A stretch of 64,000 nt of DNA from positions 4,881,282 through 4,945,281 of the forward strand of contig JAVDOI010000019.1 of NCBI GenBank assembly GCA_032191485.1. The letters run 5' to 3'. Origin of the DNA: Leptoclinus maculatus (lineage: Eukaryota; Chordata; Actinopteri; Perciformes; Stichaeidae). How positions within the stretch are numbered: position 1 is the stretch's first letter; each line of letters starts with the position of its first letter. The position numbers and the translations under genes are program-made. Below are positions 40,502 to 53,799 of this stretch, one piece after another. The notes below the pieces were generated by a model. The model had not been told where the DNA came from. It saw only the letters and a list, made by a program, of their open reading frames with translations, and did no database searches.

Positions 40502-43500
40502 TCAGTCAGAGATTAAGTTGGCCTTCTCAGTGTTCCCACACTGTGGTGAATCGGGAATGAGGAACCCTCCATGGAGAGCAGGTTGTGTTTGAAATACAGG
40601 GACTGCACAGTCAGAAGCGGGATCTGTCAAAACACAGGCTTAGGTTCAGCTTTCAGGTTGAAAATGCACGTGTTTTCTTCGTCGTCATTATTGTGATAAC
40701 CTCACCTGTTCTCTTTTCAGAGATGCAGCCTCTATTTATTTTTTGTTTCCTCCTCTGATACACTAAAATGGAATACAAGGATTAATCAGACGAGGAGGAT
40801 GAGGAAATGCAACACAAATTCAGTGGCTTTATTCAAATGAGCTGTGCATGTTGCACTACCTGATACAGGGCACCCATGGTACTTGCAATTGTTTTTAGCT
40901 TACTATAAACTAATACATACATATATATATATATATATATGGCATGGCACCACAAGTTCAAAGAAAAAGTACATCTACAGTATACTCGTTTTAGTAATAT
41001 ATCACCTTGTTTTTTGACATGATGTGTGACTGTTTTTTATTTATATTAGAACACTATGAATAAGTGGTTAGTTCCCTTAAGCAGTCCCTTAGGCAGCACA
41101 AGAGTGTGCCATACTGCATGCCTGAGCTTGATGGAGTGATGTTCTACCTACCGGTTAACAGTACGTGGAGCGCCAAAGTGAAAATGATGATGCCAGAGAG
41201 GCAGAAGGCAGCAGGTAAAATGACGCAAGTCAAGTCCCAAGAGGCTCGGCTGGAGAGGACAGGTCTGTAGGCCCCGGTTTGATCTGTGATAAGACAATTC
41301 ACAGCGTAAAGACTATTAGACTCCTGTCACTCGGTTGATAGGATTTCTCTGTCTCTTGAGGATAACAAAACAATTATCTGTGTCTCTCAGACATTTGAAA
41401 GATGAGTCAACCAGCATGCATTGTTCTCCCTTCAGTTCCTCAATGTTTTGAGTTGTCAAGAAATTGGAGCTGAAATGCATCAAAGACGGTCTTCTTCACT
41501 TTCTGCAGAGCCCTTATGTTTATAGCAGTTTCATCTATCAAAGCACACACAATTATCATGGAGTACACAATGCTAGTTACAGAGGATCCTTTTATTCCTC
41601 AAAGTATTGCCAAGAAACTACTTAGGGCAAACTTCAGAGACACATTCGTTTGTGATTACGCTATTGGAGATTGCGTGACAGTAGACACTTACTGCTTCAA
41701 CCCTTGTTTATTAGAAAAGAGGTAGTGGAAACCATTTGCATTTTAAACTGTTGCAGCGCCTCAGGTTGTACACATTTAAAGGGTAAGGAGGGAAAAGAAA
41801 AGAGTTGGAACAGACAACACATGGTGGGACCAGAAAAAGAAGAGAAGAAGGGAGCAGTAACACCGTACTCACTGCATCGCTCAAGACAGTGAATGACTGT
41901 GGCAGCAAACTCCACATCGAGCCTCTTCACCTGTCCAAATACAAAATGTGTATTCAGAGTCATTGTCGGTCTAAATGTGAGGGAACATGCAGATTACCTC
42001 AAAACAAACACAAACATACCTGGAAACATGAGTTGCATTGTTCCCCTGCCAGGTTCAGGCCAACAGCTTTATGTTTCTCCTGAGAAAGAGAAAGAAGACA
42101 TTCAAAAAAACCTTTGTGACCAGGTGTTGTCACAGTTTCTGTTTTGCTTTTATCGGCTCTATTGTGTGGTATCAGCCATAGCACTTTTCAGTCGTAATTC
42201 ACTAGAGAGATGCCTGATTGATGAAGCATTACAAACACACACTGATAAGCGGCTTACCCCGAAAAACATGTTTTAACACATTTCATGCGGCTGATATATC
42301 TGTCAGATTGAGGATATAATTACTTTGTATTGCTGTGATTACAATCTGTGTTTGAAAGCCACACAAATATCAAAGAAAACCTTGTTGCTTTCCAGCAATA
42401 AAAAGTCAGGTACACAAGAAGCTGCCGCCCAATCTTTGCAAGCATGTTGTGACTGTTCCTTTTCGTGACGCAGACGCCTTCTGTGCAGCACGCAATCGGT
42501 CACTAAAAGGTTTGACAAGTATGAAAAGGAAACCATTCATACGTTCTCTGTGACACCTACCACGTGCATGGTGCGCGTGTCGGTGATCTGGCACACAGTC
42601 AAGCCTTCAGACTTTGCACACAGCCCCACGGAAAACGTTGCAGTGATCTGTGACAACATCTTCACGTCCTCCTGGCCCTTTCGTCTGGTCACAACCACCT
42701 CCCATGCTGGAAATGATTAATAATGTTAGTATACAGCTGTCATTGCAGAGACCAATGCTACAATACCACATTACATAGTGGCATTATGTTTATAATATAT
42801 TGGAAATTTTGCTCTAAACAAAAAAGTACCTTGGAATCTGGCATCAGCAAAGGGGCACCTGGTCCAGGACTGATGGTCTGCAGTGAACTGAAGAACATAG
42901 TACCGTTTTATTTTATAGGGCTCCTCTTCCAACAGTTACATAAAGCTCATAAACATAACCTCCCTCTAAAAATGAATCACGGACCACATGAAATTGTTCC
43001 AATGAACTGTTTAACCACTGATGTAAATCACTATGAACTGCAGATAACAATAGCAGCAGTACTTCTGTTTTGTGGTTGGATTACCAGGTAACTCTTAGTG
43101 CTGAACTGAGCTACAAAGGATGAGGGTTTGAACAGAGCGTTTCCCTTTTTTTTTTGTAGTCACCAAAGTAAAGCTTGATCGTTTGCTGTGGGGTGTACTT
43201 ATATGGACATGAACAGGCACTGTCACTGTCACTTCACTGGCCCACAGCATAGAGCTATAGAGCGTTGTGCTGTACCAACAACAAGCGTGATTTACGTCAA
43301 AGGGAGAAAGTGAGCATTACCTTCATGCACAGATCAGGGTGTGGATCCACTTTAGTAAATGTAATCTGAGAAGCAAAGATTGATGAAACAGTTATTAATG
43401 AAACACACAGAGCAGCACTTTTAGGTCAGCTGGATTCAGCTTTCAGATGGGAGTTGCTCTGCGTCACTGCTGGCTATTTTACATCAACAGGGAGTTCCCT

Positions 43501-46500
43501 TTTGTTTCTGATGACAATGTCCGATCAAAACACAATCTTAGTTTCATTTAGGGATTCACAGGTGTGCAGTCTCTACCTTCGTTCTTGCAACTGCTCTGTT
43601 TGTAGCGAGTTTTTGGACAAGCTTTATATGGGTCTGATTCAACAATTACATGAGCTTAAGCAAGAGGTTTGAATAAACCTTTTAAATAATCTGTTTAACA
43701 TGCCTGGCCAAGTGCAATATTACACAGTTTACTTTCATTTGTAAACTCTTTTCTCTGACATCATATGTGAGAGATGAGACAAATGTTACTGGGAAAAAGA
43801 AAAAAGCTGGCGTCGTCATAACTTCTTCCCACTTCAGAATGACGCCTGCTCGGTCATTGAAGAAGACGTCAGCAGAATGATTTCATGCTTTGCTTGTAAA
43901 CACCAACTTCAAGTGTTCAAACACAACTTCGGCTTCAACACGTCAGAGACTTGTACCTTTTCTCTGCCAACATCCTGTGAGGCGTGAGGCAGATCCACGC
44001 AGACGCCGTCCCCTCTTTTCTGACACAACGCAACCACAGCAGTGACGGGACAGACGGGCTCCCATGATAGCGTCTCCTCAAGCGGGTCAAAGTTAATTCC
44101 AAGCCACAGCTCCTCGAGACCTGCGTGCAGGGGAGATCTCAATCTTTACCGACTGATAGTGTAATCAGCTGTGACATGCTCCACCCCACGCTCACATTAT
44201 TACAAATTTATCGTGACTGAACGCAATCAAGTGACTCACGGTGTTTGAACGGGCAGACCTGGATTCTTGAGGCATCCATCACAGCTGACCATCCCTGTGA
44301 GGAAATGTATTAGCAAAGGTTAAAACCCTTTTCCTAAAAGTGATTACCAATAGAAACAGATCGTAAACGCTTAAAATTAGGTAATGGCAGAAACATTACC
44401 TCGATGCAGAGGCAGGGCAAAGGTCGGGAGTAAGGGAGGGTGGCTCTCTTTACGTGTTCCCCCTTCTTTATCTGGAAGGTAAACATGACATGTGATACAA
44501 GCAAGCTGTGGGAGTCCCCAAGAGGTTTAAAAGTGAAGGGGTTAATGCTTCTTAATGTTAATTATGGATCAGAGAACAGCATTGCATTAGTGGAAAATTT
44601 GCAGAGAATTAGACGTAAATTGACTCACACACTGGTAAGCAGGAGAAAGGTTTTAAGTGACAAAGGGCACTCCGACACCCAAACATTCATTTGAAGAGAA
44701 CACGAGAGTGCTTATGTTTGAAAGGATGCTTCAGTTTCAGGTGAAACAGCGGGACTCACCAGTGTGTAGGCCCCTGTGCCGCCGCAGATGAAATCCTTGT
44801 GGCAAAGGCGGAGGTGGTAGTCTTTATCTTCCAACATGTCTGACACACTGACACTCAGCTCCTTCCTCTGTGGGTTTACATCATATGATATCCTGCCAGC
44901 TGAACGAAACAGAGGTCAATGTTAGTGAGATAGTTTTGCCTCGGTCATGGATACATGTAGGGGGCCGACATTAGGTTTCTAGTGTTGTTGGTGCCACCTT
45001 ATCGATCTGAAGGGTCATACCGTGAAGAAAAACATCTGTGACACAAAAAACTGTGTGTTAGATATAATGATGTAATGCCTAGTATGTACTCACTGATGCA
45101 TTCTGGGACATGTCTGCGCAAATCTTCACTGATGCATCCTGTGGAGAAACGGAATGATGTGAATAGTCATTGGTGTAAAGGTTAGAGCAACGTGACATAA
45201 CCCCTGCATGTGTAACTTTTACATAATATTCACTCTACTACAGTGTTCTCTATTATTAATCATTAACCTTTAACATAACTGTATAGCATGTCACCTGTTA
45301 ATACTTGGTAGGTTACACAACACCCATTATTGACTTAATGTATTTGCTATGTTATACATTCAATCCTCAGCTACTTAATTGTATTGTTTGTTAACAGTCG
45401 TGCTGCCATGAGCGCTGGTTTGGATAATTATGCAAACATGCACGTGCTCTCACCTGGAGCGTCATAAGTTCCTGTCCAGGTTACCCCGCAGTAGCTCGGC
45501 ACAGTTTTCACCGTTACTCGCACGTGTTGGCTTGGAGAAACGTCAGTGCAATCATTCTCAACTTCCACCTTCAGGAAAAAGGGAAAGTAAAAACGCACAA
45601 GCTGTTACACGTCTGGCACGGTTCCGAAATTTCATCACGGAAACTGATGTATGTGTTTGGACCCATATCAAACTACAAAAAAAGTTGATTATGTGATTAG
45701 CAACTGTTGTATTCCGTGTTTTGAGGGTTTGTAGTTTATATATGATATTAAAAAATAAACCACATATCAAAATATTTGCCACAAAGCCACGACTGATGTG
45801 TCATCTGACAATGTTTTGTCTTTATATGGAAAAATAATTTTTCACGTGTGCTTAAGAATTTTAGATCTGAAACCTTCCAGGTATCACAGAAAAATATTTT
45901 CATGACGCAGCTGTTTTTGGCAATGTAATTACCTACACGCATTTGCTTGCTTACAACACTGGCGAGACATGAAAACAAACTCTAACAGAAAAGTTACTCT
46001 TGCGTCACACTAATTATAACGAAATGTCCAAAAAAGGTCAACTGTTGACAGTATACCTGCAGCCCAGAGAGTCGGTGTCGCGACTCTCTTCTGAAGCTGA
46101 AGATTCGGCAGCTGGCCATCATCCCCGCGGTGACGGTGCAGATGGACAAACCATGGATGGACTCTGGGGAGAAAAATATCTCAAAGTCAGAAGCCAGGAA
46201 GAGGCCCTGAGCACACAGTTGTCAAACAGTAACCGGTAACCAGGCAGTTAGCCATTCAAAAGCTATTCAAGCTTTTCAGCGTGAGTTTGCATTACAGGAA
46301 GAACATTTGTCCCGCTTTACTGGCTTTGTGGACTAAAGACTCAATCAGGACCAAAGGGGTTTCCCCACTCCAGCCTGGCAAATCCATAAAGATTATTATA
46401 GTGTGCTGCAGAGGTGGAAAAGTGTGCACGTGTCTGTCAGCATGTGAATTTTGACCCACACCTTATCAGATCAAGTCTGTGTGCAAAATCAGGAACAGAA

Positions 46501-49500
46501 AAACGTCAATTGACATACCAATGATGCAAAAGCAGAAGTTTGATCGTGGAAAGTAGTTTTATAAATGAGACTTCCTTCACTGTTAATCTGCACCATCCCC
46601 AACCCTTTTAACAACGATAACCACCTCTGACCATGACCAGTCCCACTTTAGCTTGACTACACCCAAAGAGTTGCATTTGAAACCTCCTCGTTGAGACAAA
46701 GTTGAATAATTTGAGTCACGACTTTTGGTGTGAGGGTCAGTTATAGAAATGTATTGACTTTTCATAACCCAGGTGGCTAATGTTAACAAGCTAGCTGTTC
46801 ACCCCTCCCTTCCCAAGTGTATCGGAGAACTACGGTGGCCTTCGGGTTACGTAAAAACGTCACGGCGCTCTCTCTAGAGCCAGTGTTTTGTTTTGGGCAA
46901 CTGCAGAAACATGGCGGTCCAACATGGTGGCCTCTGTGAAAAGGCCGCTATGTACATATAAAAGGGCTCATTCTAAGGTAACAAAAACACAACGATTCTT
47001 AAGTTTCAGATGATTATACACCAATGAATTATATATACACCATAGTTATGAATATTATATTCCATTTGGGAAAATAGATCCCCTGAAATCCTACAAACTG
47101 GACCTTTAATTCAAACAGCTTTGGAGTTACCGGGAGGCACATTTCTCCTCTTTTTGTGCAGGCTAATATCCAATTGAAAAACGTATTACAAACAGACAGA
47201 CCACAGAATATGGTGGGATCTTCATATTTTAAGGTAGTACTGAGTGGCTAGGTGCCTGCAGAAAGGTTAACTAGGTGGACAACTCAGCTGCAACTGAATG
47301 GCAGTCCTGATCAAATAATTTAGTAAATGTCTTGTGGATTTAAGTCGTCACATCAACATACCGGTAAGTTTGAACGCGGCCTTGATTCTGAGGTGCAGCG
47401 AGCACTTCTGCCTCCCCTCACAACGCATGACGGTGGAGATGTTGATGCCGCGGAACACGGAGGAATGGTTCAGACCTTCGGGAGGGTTCTGACACAGAGG
47501 AGGAAACCAATCTACATGGGACAGGGCCAGAGAAAACAAAGTACATGTCACACATCATCTAACAGGGAACATACTGACACATACTTTACACCGATGCAAT
47601 CATGCTGTCACTTTTGTCGCGCCAAAAAATTGCCCACATTTTCATTATGTTTCCGTAAGGTGTTTCTGCTGTCACCCGTCCAATGGAGATTGTGAAAATA
47701 TGTTTTTTTCTTCCTCACAAAACACACCGACATTTCCTCCATCATTGTTTTGTCGGTGCGCAGCATCGAGATTCCTCTTTAGCACTTCTTCAAATAAACA
47801 CTCTCTGGAGTAATTCCGCTCAGTTTTATTCAAAGGTTTAATTTGACACACATGCCTGTCATGGGTGCATTACGGTGCATTAGTATTTTCCATTGCATGT
47901 CAACAAGTTGTGGGAATAAAAGTTTGATGGTAGGTAGGGCACTCTGCTTTTATAGGAGGCTTTAGTGTCACATGCTGTGCCTCTGATGTGGTTTTATAGA
48001 CTATGTCAGCCCTGCCTTGAATGCAATTCTGAACACTGCATGCAGTTTCTTTGGCAACAACACGGTAAACAACACGATATTAAACGCTGTTCTATTGTGC
48101 AGAGTCAAGTTCTGTGTGCATGCATGAAGATTGAAGATGATTGAAGATTGAAGATGTGATGTAGCAGCCGTGCATGTCAACACTCACTGTCGGGCTTGGT
48201 CTTGCACTGAAGGCCCTGCAAGGAGAGAGAGAGAGAGAGAAAGAAAAAGTGAAACACCCTGTAACTCTTTTCTGTGAATCCTTTTGAATAGGAGGAGCTC
48301 CATTATTACTGTAATTCTTAACAAAGAGAACAAAGGTAGCATCGCTCCAGAACAGTGACTTTCCGGACAATAAGGAGCTTTTTTTTACATCCTCGTCGAC
48401 CCTTCAGGTAAAACCCAACGTGTTTGTGTTGATGCTGCAGTTTGTTATGCTCCAACACGCAGACAAATACAAAGGGTAAAGCTAGCTATTAATCAATTAC
48501 TCCACTTGTCTTTCTCCGCTTTAATTTGGCAGTTGCAACAAGAGTCTGTGCTGACTTTATATGAAGCTAAATTGCAGACAACGTTCATACAGTGATACAA
48601 GTAGTCACCAATGTCATCAAGTGCAATTGACTTTGTAGAATACATCCTTGTTTATTCATCAGCCAAGAAATATGTGGAAACTATTCCAGACACTCACATT
48701 CAAACTATTCCTGCACCCAGTGATGACTGACGGTGTTCACGTATGCTTTCACTTGAATGACGTGTCTGGGTCATAAATATTGGCAAAAATCCTCAATTGT
48801 TCTTTGTTTGAACTGTCTTCAGGAGGTATTGTTGTGTTATGAGACCAAGCAGTATCCAGTATCCCATAACAGTATATATTCACATGACCTCATAGGTGAT
48901 GATGTCTTTGAAATCCAACACAATTCACATTGGAGTCACATCTGGAAGAAAGTGTTGGGATATTTGGGGCGTTGTTAGCTGCTAAAGGAAGACCTTAGGT
49001 CTGCTAAGTTCACTGAGAGAGAGAAGCAAACAAGCTAGGGTAGAGAGGTAAGTGTTATCTACACACTCTCCACCCAACTACATTTGCAGCTGTTTTAGTT
49101 TCCTCCTTAGGCTTGAGTAAATGATAAGTTGAGTAATACAGAATGGGATTACAAAAATACTGTAGCCTTAAAGGACTAGACACCAGTTCCCTTAACATGC
49201 GTGTGTTTAGTATAATATGAATGCTCACTTTTACTTGATAATATTCGAATAAACATTTGTCAGTGAGTCAATTGGTGACTCACACAGGAAGTTTTAATGC
49301 TGGGAAATAACTTTACAGCAGCACTTTCATCCTAATTAAACTGATGACACATGCTCAGAGAGCCATCCAGGGTTTCCATACTCAGGGTTTACCTCAAACA
49401 CCCTGTCACCTGAAACTATGTAGAAGGGTTATTAATAGTAGTAGGGGCTTTACAGGTAGTCATAGTAGTAGTAGCACTAGAAATTGTGATTGACAGGTGT

Positions 49501-49789
49501 ATTTCTGTCACCTAATGGAAACATCAAGCAGCAGCAGCAACACAAGACTGTGGTACTAGCAGCACCATCAGCAGAATCGTAGGAGGTAATCATAGAACAC
49601 AACTATATTTAGAAGCTCAGAGACAATCGGCATATGTCTGTTTGTCGTTAATGTCCCAAAGGATGCGGTTTTTACCTGAGAACAACTGGTGCCACATTTC
49701 TCTATCCTCTCCAATCCCGTGCTGTCTGCTGCAGCTCCAATCAGACCCAAACAACAGTGAGACATCAGCAAGGCGACCCAAAGGACCAT
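40502..49789 (-). CDS. il17rel: IL-17 receptor E-like protein, 17 exons, no SEFIR domain
   Basis: Likely a membrane receptor or decoy for an IL-17 family cytokine. Coding exons (complement): 49676-49789, 48188-48215, 47362-47511, 46057-46163, 45454-45568, 45094-45138, 44760-44899, 44400-44471, 44240-44294, 43957-44120, 43321-43365, 42830-42887, 42561-42706, 42020-42079, 41873-41930, 41152-41283, 40502-40623. All have AG/GT borders and compatible phases, totalling 1611 nt (536 residues plus TGA). The start ATG has an AAAATGG context and opens a signal peptide (MVLWVALLMSHCCLGLIGAA). The SCSQGLQCKTK stretch resembles the N-terminal cysteine motif of IL17RA/RC. PLPCLCIE (250-257), VCPF, and the alternating Cys-rich blocks match IL17RE/RC ectodomains. 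N-glycosylation sequons are NHS, NIS and NQT. The membrane span is about 471-495, followed by a tail of about 40 residues. No SEFIR domain is seen downstream. Family assignment is firm; choosing il17rel over il17re is inference from memory. Confidence 0.88.
46858..47108. repeat. Dispersed repeat inside il17rel intron 3
   Basis: Contains aaacatggcggtccaacatg, gggctcattctaaggtaac and, at the end, ctacaaactggacctttaa. I recognise this combination as an abundant interspersed element of percomorph fish. It lies between coding exons 3 and 4 of the receptor gene. Confidence 0.6.
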
Positions 49790-50872
49790 TTTCACCAGCC
49801 AGCGCTAAGACACAGACTTCTTCTCTCCTCCTGCTCTGCTTCTCTGGGTCCCTGGGTTATCTGTAATCTTTTTTTCTCCTTTTTCCGGCGCGGGGGGCTG
49901 ACTGGCAGGGTCAGGTGAGGCTTGGACTATAATGTGACAGGTAGGTAGAGGAGGCTGTCCTGTTTGTTTTGTCCTGAGTGTGACGTTACCAGAGCCAAGC
50001 ACACAGTGAGACGCAAGCTGCTGTAAACTTTGCATTTAAATGTTCCTGAGTGGGGGTGTGGCCTCTGGGTGGACACAAACTGTCCTTATTTGCCTCTTTA
50101 ACAACATTTCCAATGAGGTTTATTGTCATATAAGCACTGCATGTCCCCGTAACTTCTTCATTTCGTGTTTATAATTGGAACTTGTGACACACTTTAAAAT
50201 GTTCAATTTGACTGGTATAGCAATTAATTTAAGTGGAAATACTGAATCCCTGCCACTGCCACACACACACACACACACACGCACAGAGAGAGACAAACTG
50301 TACCACCTGGAAATCTGCATCCGCATTTACTGGAAGTGTGCAAAATTTCACAACTTACATCTTTTTACTATTGCTTCAGGTTTCTGTGAAATTCTGTGAT
50401 AGAAACATACTTGTTGCATCTTTTCCCTGAACGAAAAAAGCAGGTGATGACTGAGACTCGGAGAATGCAACTTGATACGATCATTATGTTGTGTTCGCCC
50501 TCTTTAACCTTTTTGAAAACATAATTGCTTGTTTCGAAATTCGGAAGAGAAATTGGGAAAGAGTTGGCTACTTAAAAGTTCTTGAGCAGGTCATGTTTCT
50601 GTTCAAAAATACTTTGGCCCAAGGCATCCATTAGCCATAACAGTGGCTCTTGACATTTAACGCCAACACAAAGAAAACTTCCTCTTCCTTCCTTTATGCT
50701 ACTACTGCATGCCCTAACATGGAAAACATACGGCACGGTTGAACGCAGCTGGAAGGACATCCTTAGTCTTTTAAAAAAAGAATAATCACTTATTTTTTAC
50801 ACTTACATAATACAACCTTGTAATTCAACATGACTAACAGTTAGTTAACATATTAGCCCCACTAGCATTTAT

Positions 50873-51140
50873 GCTGGGTTTCTGACCACCTGGCGAAGTC
50901 CAATGTTTACTCTTCTTTTAGTTTTCAACCAACTTCTGAGGGGAAACATCTGTCTCTTTAGCGGGTTAATGCTCCACTATGTCAAACAGAGAGTTATTAA
51001 CTGTGACTGTCTGCTGGTTGGTGCCAAGCAGGTAGTGTAGTTTGGGTTTTTTGAGAACTTTTCTTTGCTGAAAACAGCATCTGGGTTGGGCCAAAAACAA
51101 CACTGTGAGAGCCGTGAGAGTAAACCCAAACACTTTTACA
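50873..51140. repeat. Dispersed repeat, copy 2
   Basis: Collinear with 39300-39560 (shared tctctttagc, aatgctccactatgt, gtgagagccgtgagagtaaa-type blocks). The two copies flank the il17rel gene in the same orientation, about 11.5 kb apart. Confidence 0.6.
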
Positions 51141-52261
51141 TACCGGTAATAGTAATTTGACCCATTGTTTTACGACAAAAGAAAAAGATAATTATAGGTG
51201 CTATGAATCAATCAGTGTCTTTAAAATACAGAACAATTTTTAGTGATATTTGTATACTGTGCATCACCTCTTATAATTACAACTATTGTATTTCCCTGTA
51301 ATACTGAGTTGACAGGCAAACGGAAGCATGTCACGCACTAACATTCTCACAGACTCATAAGACCTACTAGTGATGCCAGGAGCAGGATGTTCTGTTAAGG
51401 AGACAAAACAACTGTAAAGAATGTCTCCAAGCAACATGTGCACCTCCTAACCATTCTATTGCTTGGAATGACACAGGGAAGAAATCACCCATGTGGAACT
51501 TCCAAGCACAAACTAATTATTCTCAGGTTATCCGATGGTCTTGATGGCAGCCAATGGCTGGTTAACAAAATGTGGGTTAACGGGGGTAGAAAGAGGCAAG
51601 CGTAGTTTGGTGCATGTGTCAACAGCGACCCTGCAGCGCCACTGCATGCGCAATAGCTTCACTTGTGTTTCACTGGCAGACACTGCACTTCTTTGAAACG
51701 CAGGGTTGCGCAATAACATCTAAGCAAGACGATGAAAGCGTTCAGGCAGTGGGACAAGTGAGCTGATAACCACAACGCTCAATTCCAGTCAAAACAAAAC
51801 TCAAGTGATTCTTGGAGTTAATGGCCTATATTACGTTGTATATTTCCACGACGTAAATGCAAAATACTTTCATTTCAAGGGCGCCCGTAAAACACGTGGC
51901 ATATATTAGTCATTATCCAGCTATGTTATAATTGTTGTTCCTATGACCATATAGAAGACAGAGGAGACACATCACATGCCTTGCTTAAATCAAATCACAC
52001 ATAGACAATGTCAGGCAGGTGTAAACAACAGGCTATTAACTTGCATCTGGCCCCTTAGCCTTGTGACACCTTTGAGCTTCCTCAACGAAAGTGTTGGGGA
52101 AGTCAAAGAATATTGGTGTGACCAAGACCTGGAGCCAACATCAATGACAGAACTGTTGACATAAGACCATTTATTGTTGTATTTATTGTTACTATTTCAC
52201 AGAAGAGCACTATAATATTGTTTGAAGCAGTTCCTGGATAAAAAAAGGAAAGTCCTTTGGT

Positions 52262-52307
52262 ACCTTGCACAGTCATCATTGGGTAATCAGTGATGACTGT
52301 GCAAGGT
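52262..52307. other. Perfect 17-bp hairpin with 12-nt loop
   Basis: The arm at 52262-52278 (accttgcacagtcatca) is the exact reverse complement of 52291-52307, with loop ttgggtaatcag. Partial pairing continues outward to about 52252/52317 with mismatches and G-T pairs, giving an overall stem of about 26 positions. It could be a small-RNA precursor or a foldback relic. Confidence 0.85.
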
Positions 52308-53799
52308 GCAGTAGGTCAGACCTGTTCTACTTTTGTGTAATGGCTCTATCTACTGGGACTCAGTGTGTATTACAATACCTTCCTTTTTTTTCCCACAGTC
52401 ATGCCGCTTCCCATACATAATAATAATGAAGTTATAATTGTTAGCAATTCATCAATAATTAGTCAAAGGTTTTATTGACAGTGGACCACCAAGGCTGCCT
52501 GCAGTCATAACTTTTGGTAATTCATTAGTAAAGGAAAATTGTATAGCTTGATAAGTCATCAAGTCTGCAGTTTTTATTGTAAGTCATAAAAAAGGGATTC
52601 CTCCACTGGAATAATCCATCATGTTTACGGTTGTAAATGTTAATGATTTGTCCATTAACAGATTTATTTTGATGCTCTGCAGCTCTATTTCTAAATGTGA
52701 GTGGTCAAACAGTATTGGAGGGGTCCTCCTAGCGAATTAAAGAGCAAGTTATGCTAATATTAATAATAATAATAATCCAACACTATCTCCCTCGGCTGCT
52801 TGATTATGTCTAAAGTCCTTTCCTTTTAGTTGATTAAATACATGTTGTCCTATGGTGCGCATGAGTACGCACGGCTCCGCTCGTATCTTAAGTTATCTGT
52901 TAAAGGACAAGTCCTCGCGAAATCACAAAATAATGACACAGTGTAAGTTTCTACACACCATACTGGTGAGCTATTCAACAGATGTATCGTGAAATACTAA
53001 AGAGTGTGTAGGCTGCAGGAAACGCGCTCGTGCTGCTTCGTTAACTCAAAAGAAGGGACTCAGAACTCCTTTTTTCTTATGATCATCGTAATCATTTCTG
53101 TCATGATGCAAGCGTCCAGTATGACGTGTTACATTGCAATATATCATCTTTTTGATTAGGACAATCTACAATACAAGGACAGGGTTTCTACAGCCCGTGT
53201 AAAGGGCTGAATCACCTTTAACATGCTGTCAGCCTCTGTAAGCTGCTCATCCTGCACTGCAAAAAGTAACAGTCATTGAGCGTACCGAACGTTAAAGTCT
53301 TGTTTTGTATGAATCAATTAGAATCCGTTATAATCATTTCCATTTGTTGCCAGTAGAGAGGTGTAGCATAACCTATACTGTTTACAAAATAGAGCTATAT
53401 TAATAATGACTCATCGCATCAAATATCGTTAACGATTACAATTGTCATACAGTAGCAAAAAAAAAAAAAAAAGATGTATCCCACACCACTGGATGTTTTG
53501 TATTCTATTTTTTATACCACTATTATTTATATTATTAAATTATATTACTTTATTCTTTTTTTTAAATAAATGTATTGTGGGCTTTATAAAAACGTGGAGA
53601 CCAAACATGGAATTAACATTTTGCAGTGTGCATCCATGGTTGCATCACATGATCCCGTTAATCTTCAATGTATTTCCGCGTTCACGAGGGCCGAGCTGTT
53701 ACCAATGACTCTCCGTGGGTGTGCAGGGCTTTACCTAATGCATCATAGCCGTTTTCATCATCCTCTCCTCCGGCTGCGGCTGCTGAATGAATGAAGCTT

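Larger units (their letters stand above)
49790..53799. other. Intergenic region between divergent il17rel and ppm1h
   Basis: About 4 kb separates the two start codons and must contain both promoters. It holds (CA)n at 50261-50280, a dispersed repeat at 50873-51140, a strong hairpin at 52262-52307, an (AAT)n tract near 52757-52774 and an A run at 53458-53472. A TTTAAAT box beside an octamer-like ATGCAAAG at about 50029-50039, read on the minus strand, could mark the receptor promoter, but this is weak. Confidence 0.5.
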
